Source: Nitrospina sp052156635 (GTDB taxonomy: Bacteria > Nitrospinota > Nitrospinia > Nitrospinales > Nitrospinaceae). Taken from it: a DNA stretch of 64,000 bases. Both the position numbers and the translations under genes were made by a program. The stretch's first letter is position 1. Every line of letters starts with the position of its first letter. Positions 25,726-33,947 of this stretch are shown here, piece after piece. A model generated the notes under the pieces. That model did no database searches and was not told the origin of the DNA. It saw nothing but the letters and a program-made list of their open reading frames with translations. The stretch spans positions 310,001-374,000 of the forward strand of contig NZ_JBQKUO010000001.1 in assembly GCF_052156635.1 (NCBI RefSeq). The letters are read 5' to 3'.

Positions 25726-27399
25726 ATGGCTGGCGAATATATCTTTTCCATTTCCCAACTGCGCAAAACCTACGGCGCCAAAACGGTATTCGAGGACATC
25801 AATCTATTTTTCTATCACGGCGCGAAGATCGGCATCGTCGGCGAGAACGGCACCGGAAAATCCACCCTGCTCCGCATCATGGCAGGCGAGGACCAGGATT
25901 TCGAGGGCAAGGCGCAACCGCTGAAAGGCACGAAGGTCGGCATCCTGCACCAGGAACCGCAACTCGATCCGGACAAGACCGTGCGCGAGGTGGTGGAGGA
26001 GGCATTCGAGCCGATCCAGAAACTCATCAACGAGTTCAATGAAGTCAGCGCCAGCATGGCCGAAGCCCTGCCGGAAGAAGAGATGGAACGCGCCATGGAG
26101 CGCATGGGCAAGTTGCAGGATGAAATCGACGCGGTGGACGGATGGGAACTGGACCGGCAGATCGAGGTGGCGATGGACGCGCTCGTCCTGCCGCCCGACG
26201 ACCAGAAAACCGGCACGCTCTCCGGTGGGGAAAAACGCCGCGTCGCGCTGTGCCGACTGCTCCTCCTCAAGCCCGACATCATCCTGATGGACGAGCCCAC
26301 CAACCACCTCGACGCGGAAACCGTCGCCTGGCTGGAAGACACGTTGAAGGAATACCCCGGCAACGTCATTGTCTCCACCCACGACCGCTACTTCCTCGAC
26401 AACATCACCAAGTGGATTCTGGAGTTGCAGGGCGGACGCGGCATTCCGTTCGAAGGCAACTATTCTTCGTGGCTCCAGCAGAAGGCATCGCGCCTGGCGC
26501 AGAAGGAGAAGTCCGAGTCCAGCCTGCGCAAACGGCTGGAGAAGGAACTGGAATGGATCAACACCAATCCCGGCGCCCGCCGCACGAAAAACAAAAGCCG
26601 CATCAAGGAATTCGAAAAACTGTCGCAGAAGAAAGCAGACAACGGCGACAACAGCCTGGATATCCAGATCGCGCCCGGTCCGCAGTTGGGCGACAAGGTG
26701 ATCGAGGCGCGCGGCCTCAGCAAAGGCTACGGCGACACGCCCCTGATCGAGGACCTCACGTTTTCCATTCCGCGCGGCGGCATCGTCGGCGTCATCGGTC
26801 CCAACGGCACCGGCAAGACCACCCTGTTCCGCATGATTGTGGGGGAAGAACAACCCGATGGTGGCTCATTGGAGGTGGGACCGAGCGTGCAGTTGTCATA
26901 CGTCGATCAGCACCGCGACGAACTCGATGACAATAAAACCGTGTTCGAGGAGATCACCGGCGGCACCGACCAGATCGAGGTCGGCGACCGCGTCATGAAC
27001 TCCCGCGCCTACGTCGCGCGTTTCAATTTCCGCGGCGGGGACCAGCAGAAAAAGGTCGGCAACCTGTCGGGAGGGGAGCGCAACCGCCTGCACCTGGCGA
27101 AACTGTTACGGCGCGGCGGCAACGTACTCCTGCTTGACGAACCGACCAACGACCTCGACGTCACCACCCTGGGCAACCTGGAAAACGCCATCCTCGATTT
27201 TCCCGGCTGCGTGGTGGTGATCAGTCATGACCGTTTTTTCCTGGACCGCATCTGCACGCACCTGCTCGTGTTCGAGGGCAACAGCAAGGTGCGCTGGTTC
27301 GAGGGCAACTTCGAGGCCTACCAGGAAACGCGCCGGCAGGAGTTGGGGGGACGCGAGGAGAACCGCCGGTCGAAGTACAAGAAACTCACCCTGCATTGA
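25726..27399 (+). CDS. ettA: Energy-dependent translational throttle protein EttA (ABC-F)
   Basis: This 557-residue ABC-F ATPase gates the ribosomal E site according to ATP level. Two ATP-binding cassettes are present: Walker A GENGTGKST with signature LSGGEKRRVALCR, and Walker A GPNGTGKTT with signature LSGGERNRLHLAK. Both Walker B motifs are followed by DEPTNHLD or DEPTNDLD. The arm domain (about 95-140) and the interdomain linker rich in Lys/Arg/Glu (RRTKNKSRIKEFEKLSQKKA) fit EttA. Length equals E. coli EttA (555). Confidence 0.95.
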   Translation: MAGEYIFSISQLRKTYGAKTVFEDINLFFYHGAKIGIVGENGTGKSTLLRIMAGEDQDFEGKAQPLKGTKVGILHQEPQLDPDKTVREVVEEAFEPIQKLINEFNEVSASMAEALPEEEMERAMERMGKLQDEIDAVDGWELDRQIEVAMDALVLPPDDQKTGTLSGGEKRRVALCRLLLLKPDIILMDEPTNHLDAETVAWLEDTLKEYPGNVIVSTHDRYFLDNITKWILELQGGRGIPFEGNYSSWLQQKASRLAQKEKSESSLRKRLEKELEWINTNPGARRTKNKSRIKEFEKLSQKKADNGDNSLDIQIAPGPQLGDKVIEARGLSKGYGDTPLIEDLTFSIPRGGIVGVIGPNGTGKTTLFRMIVGEEQPDGGSLEVGPSVQLSYVDQHRDELDDNKTVFEEITGGTDQIEVGDRVMNSRAYVARFNFRGGDQQKKVGNLSGGERNRLHLAKLLRRGGNVLLLDEPTNDLDVTTLGNLENAILDFPGCVVVISHDRFFLDRICTHLLVFEGNSKVRWFEGNFEAYQETRRQELGGREENRRSKYKKLTLH

Positions 27400-27410
27400 G
27401 GAGACGCGCC

Positions 27411-28067
27411 ATGCGGAACCGGACGGTCATCGCCTGCGGCCTGCTCCTGGCGGGCTGGCTCATGATGCCCGGCCCGGCGGGCGCGGACGATTTTCTCGAC
27501 ACCCCCAAATCCGACGCCAACATCAAGCCGTTTGTCTTTCCCAAGTCGATGAAGGTGATCCAGAGTTGCACGGCAGCGGAGTTCTGCCTGCATCACACGC
27601 CGGAGGTGACCCGCGGGCAAAAAGCGTATGCGGATGATCTCGGTCTGGACCCCGTGGGCGTGGACCGGGTGTTTGCCGACAAGGCTCCGGTCAAACGCAC
27701 GCTGATGAAGATCGATCCCGCACGCCTCGCGCCGCTCACCCTGGGCGACGACCTGCACCGGCCCGTCAACCGCGGTACGCTTCTGAAGCTGGGCGAACAG
27801 TACGACGAAGACATCCTGCTGGTTTACCGCGCCGGATTTGCGTGGCATCCGGACAACCCGCAGATCCTCCTGCAGGGCCTGCTTTACCTGGCGAAGCAGA
27901 AAAAGGTGCTGGCCCTCTCCGACGTTTCGCACGGCGTGGAATACGGTTTGCCGCACCCGGAAGAAACGCTGGGCGGCATTTACTTTTCTTTACTGGAGCA
28001 GATGGAAGACGAAGCCCGCCGCATCCTGCACGCGCACAAATACGAAAAGCGCCGCTCAAACTACTGA
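27411..28067 (+). CDS. Hypothetical secreted protein
   Basis: This 218-residue protein has a signal peptide (MRNRTVIACGLLLAGWLMMP, cleavage after AGA). The mature part contains a Cys pair (VIQSCTAAEFCLHHTPE) and a helical C-terminus (EQMEDEARRILHAHKYEKRR). No family was recognised. GAGGAGA precedes the ATG; a TTG overlapping the ettA stop is in frame 15 nt upstream. It converges with the cytochrome cluster, leaving only 4 nt, which suggests but does not prove a periplasmic role linked to it. Confidence 0.65.
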   Translation: MRNRTVIACGLLLAGWLMMPGPAGADDFLDTPKSDANIKPFVFPKSMKVIQSCTAAEFCLHHTPEVTRGQKAYADDLGLDPVGVDRVFADKAPVKRTLMKIDPARLAPLTLGDDLHRPVNRGTLLKLGEQYDEDILLVYRAGFAWHPDNPQILLQGLLYLAKQKKVLALSDVSHGVEYGLPHPEETLGGIYFSLLEQMEDEARRILHAHKYEKRRSNY

Positions 28068-28071
28068 CGCT

Positions 28072-28575
28072 TCACTGGCCCGCGAAGGTGCGCAGGTAAA
28101 GAACCAGCTGCCAGATTTCAGTCTCCGAGAGGTTCGGGTGGGCCGGCATGGACGTGCCCGGCGAGCCGTTCCGGATGACCCAGAACAACTGCCCGTCGGG
28201 AAGGTCTTGCATGGTGGCGGCGCAGGTGAAATTGCGCGCCGGGGGTGTGCTTTCGAAATCCGGGTCGCCCAACCCATCCCCCCGCTCACCGTGACAGGTT
28301 TTGCAGGTGAGGGGTTTGGCCGTACGCTGATACAGTGCCTCGCCCTGCGCCAGGTTTTCGCCGGTCGCCTCAAGAGGGTTGGTGCGTTTGTAGAACGCCG
28401 ACGGTGCGCGCGGGGTGCTGCGTTTTTGCGGACAGACGCCCGACGATGAGACCCGAGTGACCTGGGCCTCCTGCTTCTCCTCCATAAATTCCGGCATCTC
28501 CACTTCCGTGGTACCGCCGCAGGCGGACAACGCCGCCATCCAGCATCCCAACCCCATCCCTATCCATTTCTTCAT
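28072..28575 (-). CDS. Monoheme cytochrome c lipoprotein (paralogue A)
   Basis: This 167-residue protein has a lipoprotein signal ending WMAALSACGG (Cys19). One heme site CKTCH (Cys91, Cys94, His95) is present, and GTSMP supplies the probable axial Met. Two extra cysteines are shared with two neighbours: Cys48 in GVCPQKR and Cys118 in RNFTC, at 43 and 27 residues from the first heme Cys. It is the last gene of the minus-strand cytochrome cluster. It probably transfers electrons in the periplasm, tethered to a membrane. Confidence 0.86.
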   Translation of the reverse strand: MKKWIGMGLGCWMAALSACGGTTEVEMPEFMEEKQEAQVTRVSSSGVCPQKRSTPRAPSAFYKRTNPLEATGENLAQGEALYQRTAKPLTCKTCHGERGDGLGDPDFESTPPARNFTCAATMQDLPDGQLFWVIRNGSPGTSMPAHPNLSETEIWQLVLYLRTFAGQ

Positions 28576-28651
28576 GATTCGAATTCCATTTTCAAAAGGG
28601 AGGGCCTTTCTATGCCGTATCCTTGGAAAGGCCCTCGTTGCCGCTCGCGTT

Positions 28652-29668
28652 TCAATTTCCCTTGAACGTTTCGCGGAGGTAGGCGATGACATCCGCCACG
28701 CCCTGATCGCCCAGGGTCAACCCCCAGTAAGGCATGTACGGCGACTTGCCCACCGACTTGCCTCCGTAGTAAATAACATTGTACAGGTAGTCCTCCGGAT
28801 AGACGTTCAAAGGCAACTCCCAATGCACCGCGGGTTTGGGGTCCAGTCCGGAAGCCGCCGGCCCGTCGCCTTTGCCTTCCGCACCGTGGCACTGCGCGCA
28901 GTATTCCTTGTAGATCGTCGCCCCGCGTTCAGCGCTGGCGTTCTGGAAATGCTCGCTCTTCCACGGTTCATAAAACTGAAAGTCGGGATCGCCCTCCGTC
29001 GCCAGGAATCCGGTGATGTAATACAGGCCCAGTCCGCTGACATCGGCGACGAACTCGCCGCTGTGCGGCACGAAGTCCGGCGGATTGGAATTGAAACGGT
29101 AAATCCAGTCCTTGTTCAGACGCTTGCCGGGATTGAAAAACGAGGCACTCTGGGGTCCGCCGAGCTTTTCATCGTCCTCCATGATCTGGTGGCATCCAAT
29201 GCAGGAGTGTTTTTTGAACAGTTCGCGGCCGAACTGGGCGTGAAGCTCGGTGAATTGGGACAGGTCGATGGCGTCCTTCTTGACGCGCGCATCCTGCAGA
29301 TGTTTTTCGAAGTAGTCTGCCATCGCTTCCGCCTGCTCTTTGGTGAGGGCGGGGTGATTGACCGGCGTTTGCGAGATGTCCCACCGGTAATTTTTCTGAT
29401 AAACGTTGTCTTCCTGGCCCATCAGCCAGCGGACCAGCCACGGGCGCTGGAACTTGACGCCCGCCCACATGAGGTCAGGAGCCCGCAATTCAAAGCGGGA
29501 TTTGGCCTCGCCTTCAAACCGGTGGCAATTGGAACAACTGTGGTCGATCAGCTTTCTGGCGACCGACTCATCCGCCGCGCTCGCAGGCGAAGCCGGCAGG
29601 AACAGCAATAACAGGAAAGCAGAGATGGCGAGGCGGAAACAAATGCGGAATACAGGCAGACAATTCAT
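28652..29668 (-). CDS. Triheme cytochrome c
   Basis: This 338-residue secreted protein has a signal peptide (cleavage near PASPASA, residue 31) and three CxxCH sites: CSNCH (45-49), CIGCH (156-160) and CAQCH (257-261). The C-terminal part resembles a class I cytochrome domain with HGAEGKGDGPAASGLDPKP and an axial-Met candidate in SPYMPYWG. GGAG lies eight nucleotides before the ATG at 29668. A perfect 18-bp hairpin lies about 30 nt upstream of this start, between it and the preceding cytochrome gene. Role is inferred to be multistep electron transfer. Confidence 0.88.
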   Translation of the reverse strand: MNCLPVFRICFRLAISAFLLLLFLPASPASAADESVARKLIDHSCSNCHRFEGEAKSRFELRAPDLMWAGVKFQRPWLVRWLMGQEDNVYQKNYRWDISQTPVNHPALTKEQAEAMADYFEKHLQDARVKKDAIDLSQFTELHAQFGRELFKKHSCIGCHQIMEDDEKLGGPQSASFFNPGKRLNKDWIYRFNSNPPDFVPHSGEFVADVSGLGLYYITGFLATEGDPDFQFYEPWKSEHFQNASAERGATIYKEYCAQCHGAEGKGDGPAASGLDPKPAVHWELPLNVYPEDYLYNVIYYGGKSVGKSPYMPYWGLTLGDQGVADVIAYLRETFKGN

Positions 29669-29696
29669 AAGGCAGCTCCTTTCAAAAACCGCAAAC

Positions 29697-29736
29697 CTTC
29701 CACATTGCAGGAACCCATGTTCCTGCAATGTGGAAG
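29697..29736. repeat. Perfect 18-bp inverted repeat inside the cytochrome cluster
   Basis: Arms 29697-29714 (CTTCCACATTGCAGGAAC) and 29719-29736 are exact reverse complements, separated by the 4-base loop CCAT. On the minus strand the hairpin ends about 28 nt before the triheme cytochrome start codon. No long T-run follows it, so it resembles a processing or stability stem, or an operator, more than an intrinsic terminator. Confidence 0.9.
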
Positions 29737-29813
29737 AATTTGAAGGACGGATCGTGTGACCAGCCCGGTAGGCGGTTGTGAATGGACCCTGTCTGCCTGC
29801 TGAAATCCGGGCC

Positions 29814-30380
29814 TTACTTTGACAACTGGCGGATGTAGAGGATCAGCTTCCACACCTCGTTCTCATCCATGAACGGGTAAGGCGGCATACCGGTGGGCGT
29901 GCCGTTTTTGATGATCCAGTACATCTGCCCGTCGGTGATCTCCTGCATGGTTTCCCCGCAGGTGAAATTGCGCGGCAAAGCTTGAAGTCCGTTGGCCATC
30001 ATGCCCATGCCGTTGCCCGAAGGACCGTGACACACCTTGCAGGCGGTGGGTTCCGCCGTCCATTGGTAAAGGGACTCGCCCTTCTCGATGTTTTCCTTGG
30101 TCGGTTCCAATGGATTCTTCAGGTTGTACACCGTCTTCGGAGCCTGAGGCGCGGTGCGGGTCTGCGGACAGATGCCTTTGCCCCCGCGGCCCATTCCGTG
30201 GTGCAGACCGTGTCGTTCGTGATCCCCGCCATGCGGACTGCCCTGGTGCATGGCGAGCTGGATTGTTTCGTTGTCTCCGGAGCCCGGAGTGTCTGCGTAC
30301 GAAAACTGCGGTCCCGTCGCAAAACCTGCAATGAACAGGGACAAGGAAAGAGCCCTCATCCAGAAAGTACGTTGGTTCAT
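29814..30380 (-). CDS. Monoheme cytochrome c (paralogue B), His-rich linker
   Basis: This 188-residue secreted cytochrome begins with a signal peptide (MNQRTFWMRALSLSLFIAGF). A His/Gly/Met-rich segment (GSPHGGDHERHGLHHGMGRG) precedes the conserved cytochrome part and might bind metal. The heme motif is CKVCH (114-118), the extra cysteines are Cys71 (GICPQTR) and Cys141 (PRNFTC), and GTPTGMPPY supplies the axial Met. The ATG overlaps the stop of paralogue C by 4 nt (ATGA), so the two are cotranslated. Confidence 0.88.
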   Translation of the reverse strand: MNQRTFWMRALSLSLFIAGFATGPQFSYADTPGSGDNETIQLAMHQGSPHGGDHERHGLHHGMGRGGKGICPQTRTAPQAPKTVYNLKNPLEPTKENIEKGESLYQWTAEPTACKVCHGPSGNGMGMMANGLQALPRNFTCGETMQEITDGQMYWIIKNGTPTGMPPYPFMDENEVWKLILYIRQLSK

Positions 30381-30856
30381 GGTTCCCCTTGTTCGTTGGT
30401 TGAATCTACTTTTGAAAAGTTTCGTATATATAAAATCAACTGCCAGATTTGATCCACATCCAGCGATCCAAACGCCGGCATGACGGTTCCCGGTGAACCG
30501 TTGCGGATCACCCAGAACAGTTGACCGTCCGGGAGGTCCTTCATGGTTTGAAAACAGGTGAAGTTGCGCGGCTTCGGATGCACAGCCTTGAACATGATAC
30601 CCAGTCCGTTCCCCGAAAGCCCGTGACACACCCGGCAGGCATGCGGTTCGGCATCGAAATGGAACAGCGTTTTGCCTGCCAGGATGTTGGCCTCTGTCGG
30701 CTCCAGCGGGTTTTCCAGGTCCAGGTATTCCTGCGGCGCCGTGGGCGTCTGGCGGGTTTGCGGACAGATTCCCGAATGCCCCGGCATGTCCGTCAAACCC
30801 GGCGGGGCGGCGGGGACCAGCAACAAAGCTGTGAATACCAGTTCGAGAACCTGCAT
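30377..30856 (-). CDS. Monoheme cytochrome c (paralogue C)
   Basis: This 159-residue secreted cytochrome shows the same plan as its two neighbours: GICPQTR (Cys31), heme CRVCH (74-78), PKPRNFTC (Cys101), then DGQLFWVIRNGSPGTVMP with the axial Met. The C-terminus IWQLILYIRNFSK matches paralogue B (VWKLILYIRQLSK). The signal peptide is short and ends around PAAPPG. GGAG lies 4 nt before the ATG at 30856. Confidence 0.88.
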   Translation of the reverse strand: MQVLELVFTALLLVPAAPPGLTDMPGHSGICPQTRQTPTAPQEYLDLENPLEPTEANILAGKTLFHFDAEPHACRVCHGLSGNGLGIMFKAVHPKPRNFTCFQTMKDLPDGQLFWVIRNGSPGTVMPAFGSLDVDQIWQLILYIRNFSKVDSTNEQGEP

Positions 30857-30899
30857 GGCACTCCCTTCTCCGCCCGCACCCAAAAGCGGAAAAACTCCG

Positions 30900-31904
30900 T
30901 TAATTTTCCGGCGGCAGCTCCGGCGCGACCACTTCGATGGGTTCGCCTTCGAGCGCCTTCATAAACTCCACCAGGTCGTTGACTTCCTGCTTGCTCAGTC
31001 CCAGCGGGGTGATGAAAGGACTTTTGTTTTCATCGACATCCCCGCCGCGGTTGTAAAACTCGATCACATCCTTGAGTGTCTTCTCGCTTCCATCGTGCAT
31101 GTAGGGTCCCGTTCGGCTGACATGACGCAGTCCCGGCGTTTTGAACGCGCCCTTGTCAGAATCGTCCTTGGTGACGCCATAGCGCCCCATATCGTTCCCC
31201 TTCACTCCGATGTTGTGGAAATTACTGTCGGTGAAAGCGGGTCCGTTGTGGCAGATGGAACACTTGGCCTTGCCGAAGAAAAGGTTCATGCCGTTGATTG
31301 CCGACTTCGACATCGCGCTTTTATCCCCGTTGTTGTACTTATCGTAGGGAGAATTCTTCGAAACCACCGAACGTTCGAACGTGGCAATGGCCTTGGCAAT
31401 GTTGTCAAATGTCAGGCCGCCCTTGCCGAACACCGTTTCGAACCGTTTTACGTAACCCGGAATGGCTTTCAACTTTTTCACCAGCTCATCCGGATTCTGG
31501 TTCATCTCGATCGGATTCGGGATGGGTCCCTTCGCCTGTTCTTCCAGCGAGGGCGCACGACCATCCCAGAACTGTGCTTCGAAGTAACCGCTGTTGATGA
31601 TGGTCGGCACATGCCGGGGCCCTTTGCGATTGAAGTCGTGACCGATAGGCGTGGGCAGGCCGTCGCCCCAGCCGAGACCGGGATTGTGACAAGTCGCACA
31701 ACTGATAAAATTACTACTCGAAAGCCGGGGGTCGAAGTACAGCATCTTGCCCAGTTCTTCCTTCTCCTTTGACCACGGATTGTCCTTCGGATGGGTCATC
31801 TTGGGAAGGGGTTCGTAAAACGACTCCTCAGCATGTATGGCACGCGGCTGGGCGACCCACAAAAGAGCCACCGCCAGCAGAACAGCGTTGGGCACAACTT
31901 TCAT
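30900..31904 (-). CDS. Diheme cytochrome c peroxidase / MauG family protein
   Basis: This 334-residue periplasmic protein has a signal peptide (cleavage after IHA, residue 25) and two heme sites, CATCH (69-73) and CSICH (215-219). The family pattern LGKMLYFDPRLSSSNFISCATCHNPGLGWGD and RKGPRHVPTIINSGY...FWDGRAPSLEEQA is clear. C-terminal RTGPYMHDGSEKTLKDVIEFY is the usual motif. CcpA/MauG enzymes reduce hydrogen peroxide with electrons from small cytochromes, or oxidise protein residues. AGGAGGAG lies just before the ATG. Its place among monoheme cytochromes suggests these are its electron donors. Confidence 0.92.
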   Translation of the reverse strand: MKVVPNAVLLAVALLWVAQPRAIHAEESFYEPLPKMTHPKDNPWSKEKEELGKMLYFDPRLSSSNFISCATCHNPGLGWGDGLPTPIGHDFNRKGPRHVPTIINSGYFEAQFWDGRAPSLEEQAKGPIPNPIEMNQNPDELVKKLKAIPGYVKRFETVFGKGGLTFDNIAKAIATFERSVVSKNSPYDKYNNGDKSAMSKSAINGMNLFFGKAKCSICHNGPAFTDSNFHNIGVKGNDMGRYGVTKDDSDKGAFKTPGLRHVSRTGPYMHDGSEKTLKDVIEFYNRGGDVDENKSPFITPLGLSKQEVNDLVEFMKALEGEPIEVVAPELPPEN

Positions 31905-31935
31905 CTCTCAGCTCCTCCTGGATCGTACCTCCACA

Positions 31936-33348
31936 CTAGCCGGAAGTTGTCACCAGATCGCGGTTAACGGGGTGATTCAGCGGGAATGCTCCAAGTCCTC
32001 CGAGTAAATTGATGATACCTGTCCGACCGGCCTTCTGCAACAGGCTGCAGGCGATGGTGGACCGATACCCCCCGGCGCAATGCACCAGTGTGTCTCCGTC
32101 GCGCGGCACCTCATCCATCCGTTCCTGCAACGTGTTCAACGGCACGTTGAGGGCGTCCCGGATATGGCCTTCGTTGTATTCCGTGGGCGACCGCACATCC
32201 AGGACCCGCACCTTCTGACCTTGCTCTTTGGCACGGTCCCAGTCCTCCAGGGTCCACCCGGGCGTGCTTTCCACCAGGTCCGATCGACCCGCAAGAGCCT
32301 TCATGCCGTCTTTTAAAAATCCGGATACCCGGTCGAAGCCGATGCGGCCCAGGCGCATTTCGGATTCGTATTCGGTTCCCGGTTCGGTGATGAGCACAAT
32401 GGGGATGTCCGGTTTCAACACGATGCCCGCCCAGGTGGCGAACTTGCCGCCCAGTCCCACCTGCACCGAACCTTTCAGATGGGCGGCGTTGAATTCCGTT
32501 TCCGGCCGCGTGTCCAAAATCTGGGCGCCCTCTTTTTGCAAAGCCAGAAGTTCATCCAGCGTCAATTCCTTCATCCCGGTTTCGAGGGAACGGTCGAGCG
32601 TGAGCCTCTCCTGGCGGTTCAGTTGCGCATCGTAAGGAAAGTAATCCGGAGCGGTGGGAAGTTTTTCCGTCATCATGTGAATGAACGCCTCGCGGTCCAT
32701 GGGTTGCAGAGCGTAGTTGAACCGCTTCTGGTCGCCGATGGTGCTCACCGTTTCGTCACTCAGGTTCTTGCCGCATAGCGACCCCGCCCCGTGCGCCGGG
32801 TACACCAGCGTTTCGTCCGGCAATTTCATGAGTTTGCCGCGCAGGGAGTCGTACATCATCGACGCCAGTTCTTCGGCGGTGATACCGACGGACGCCATGA
32901 GGTCCGGCCGGCCTACATCGCCGATGAACAACGTGTCGCCGGTCAATACCATCTGCGGCTTGTCTTTATTTTCCTTCAGATCATAAACGAGGAGGCTGAT
33001 GCCTTCCGGCGTGTGGCCGGGGGTTTCCATGGATTCCAGCCGCACGTCCCCCATCTCCAGACGGGTGCCGTCCGATTCCGGGACGAATTCGTATTCCGCA
33101 TCGCCCCGGGCCCCGAGGTGGATCGAAGCGCCGCAACGGTCGCGCAACTCCAGGTGCCCGGCCACGAAGTCGGCGTGGAAATGCGTGAGGTACACATGAC
33201 GGAGGGTGAGGTTCATCGCACGCGCGTCTTCGATGTACTGCTCGACGTCGCGCTGGGGATCGACCACCACGGCGGTGCATGTGGACTCATCCGCGATGAG
33301 GTATGAAGCGTGAGCCAGGCAACCGAGGTAGTATTGCTTGAAGATCAT
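31936..33348 (-). CDS. Metallo-beta-lactamase persulfide dioxygenase fused to two rhodanese domains (CstB-like)
   Basis: This 470-residue protein has an ETHE1-like metallo-beta-lactamase domain (about 1-240) with THFHADF (His56, His58, Asp60), METPGHTPE (His112) and TGDTLF (Asp138). Two rhodanese domains follow. The first (about 255-345) lacks an active-site cysteine; the second (about 375-470) has HCAGGYRS with Cys424. This is the plan of CstB, which oxidises glutathione or coenzyme A persulfides and transfers sulfane sulfur. No signal peptide is visible, so it is cytoplasmic, unlike its cytochrome neighbours. The ATG at 33348 has GGAAGGGA seven nucleotides upstream. Confidence 0.87.
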   Translation of the reverse strand: MIFKQYYLGCLAHASYLIADESTCTAVVVDPQRDVEQYIEDARAMNLTLRHVYLTHFHADFVAGHLELRDRCGASIHLGARGDAEYEFVPESDGTRLEMGDVRLESMETPGHTPEGISLLVYDLKENKDKPQMVLTGDTLFIGDVGRPDLMASVGITAEELASMMYDSLRGKLMKLPDETLVYPAHGAGSLCGKNLSDETVSTIGDQKRFNYALQPMDREAFIHMMTEKLPTAPDYFPYDAQLNRQERLTLDRSLETGMKELTLDELLALQKEGAQILDTRPETEFNAAHLKGSVQVGLGGKFATWAGIVLKPDIPIVLITEPGTEYESEMRLGRIGFDRVSGFLKDGMKALAGRSDLVESTPGWTLEDWDRAKEQGQKVRVLDVRSPTEYNEGHIRDALNVPLNTLQERMDEVPRDGDTLVHCAGGYRSTIACSLLQKAGRTGIINLLGGLGAFPLNHPVNRDLVTTSG

Positions 33349-33396
33349 GACCGATTCCCTTCCAAACAAAGCGAAGTTTCCAAATCCCCGTCGTGC

Positions 33397-33837
33397 TCAC
33401 TTCTCCGGCTCGCGGAAGGTGCGGATGAACTGGATCACCCACCAGCCCTCGTCCTTGGAGATCACCGTCCCCACCCGAATCGGCATGCCGGTGCCGGGAC
33501 TTCCATTCTCCAGCACCCACATCAGCTCGCCGTCGGTGCGCAGGTCCTGCCATTGGGCGTTTGTGAAGTCACGTGGCTGGTGGCCCGGCAGTTTCACGCC
33601 TTTGCCGTTATTGCTGTGGCAGGTGACGCACTGGCCCTTGCCGAAATAAATCTCCGCGCCCTTGTCCACGTACTCCTGCCGCGAGCGGAAGGGACTCTCC
33701 ATTTCCTGGATGCGCTCCAGTTCCTCTTCCGGCACGCGGGGTGCGTAGATACTGGGATGAAATGCGGCGGCTTCCTGCCATAACAGGGCCGAAACCACAA
33801 AACCGATACCGAAGCCAACAAGGCCCTGTGTTTTCAT
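33397..33837 (-). CDS. Monoheme cytochrome c (divergent, paralogue D)
   Basis: This 146-residue secreted cytochrome has a signal peptide (MKTQGLVGFGIGFVVSALLW) and the heme site CVTCH (70-74). The motif PRDFTNAQW replaces the NFTC cysteine of paralogues A-C, and the upstream GICPQ cysteine is missing. The axial Met is in SPGTGMPIR. It lies 48 nt upstream of the CstB-like gene on the same strand. Confidence 0.86.
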   Translation of the reverse strand: MKTQGLVGFGIGFVVSALLWQEAAAFHPSIYAPRVPEEELERIQEMESPFRSRQEYVDKGAEIYFGKGQCVTCHSNNGKGVKLPGHQPRDFTNAQWQDLRTDGELMWVLENGSPGTGMPIRVGTVISKDEGWWVIQFIRTFREPEK

Positions 33838-33947
33838 AATTCTCTGGCTTGTACGGACGGCACCTCTACAGCCGGACCCGGTGACCGGTCAGGAGCCGCA
33901 GAAGCTGTCCGTCCTTCAAAAACGTTCAAATGGAAATGAAACCGGAA

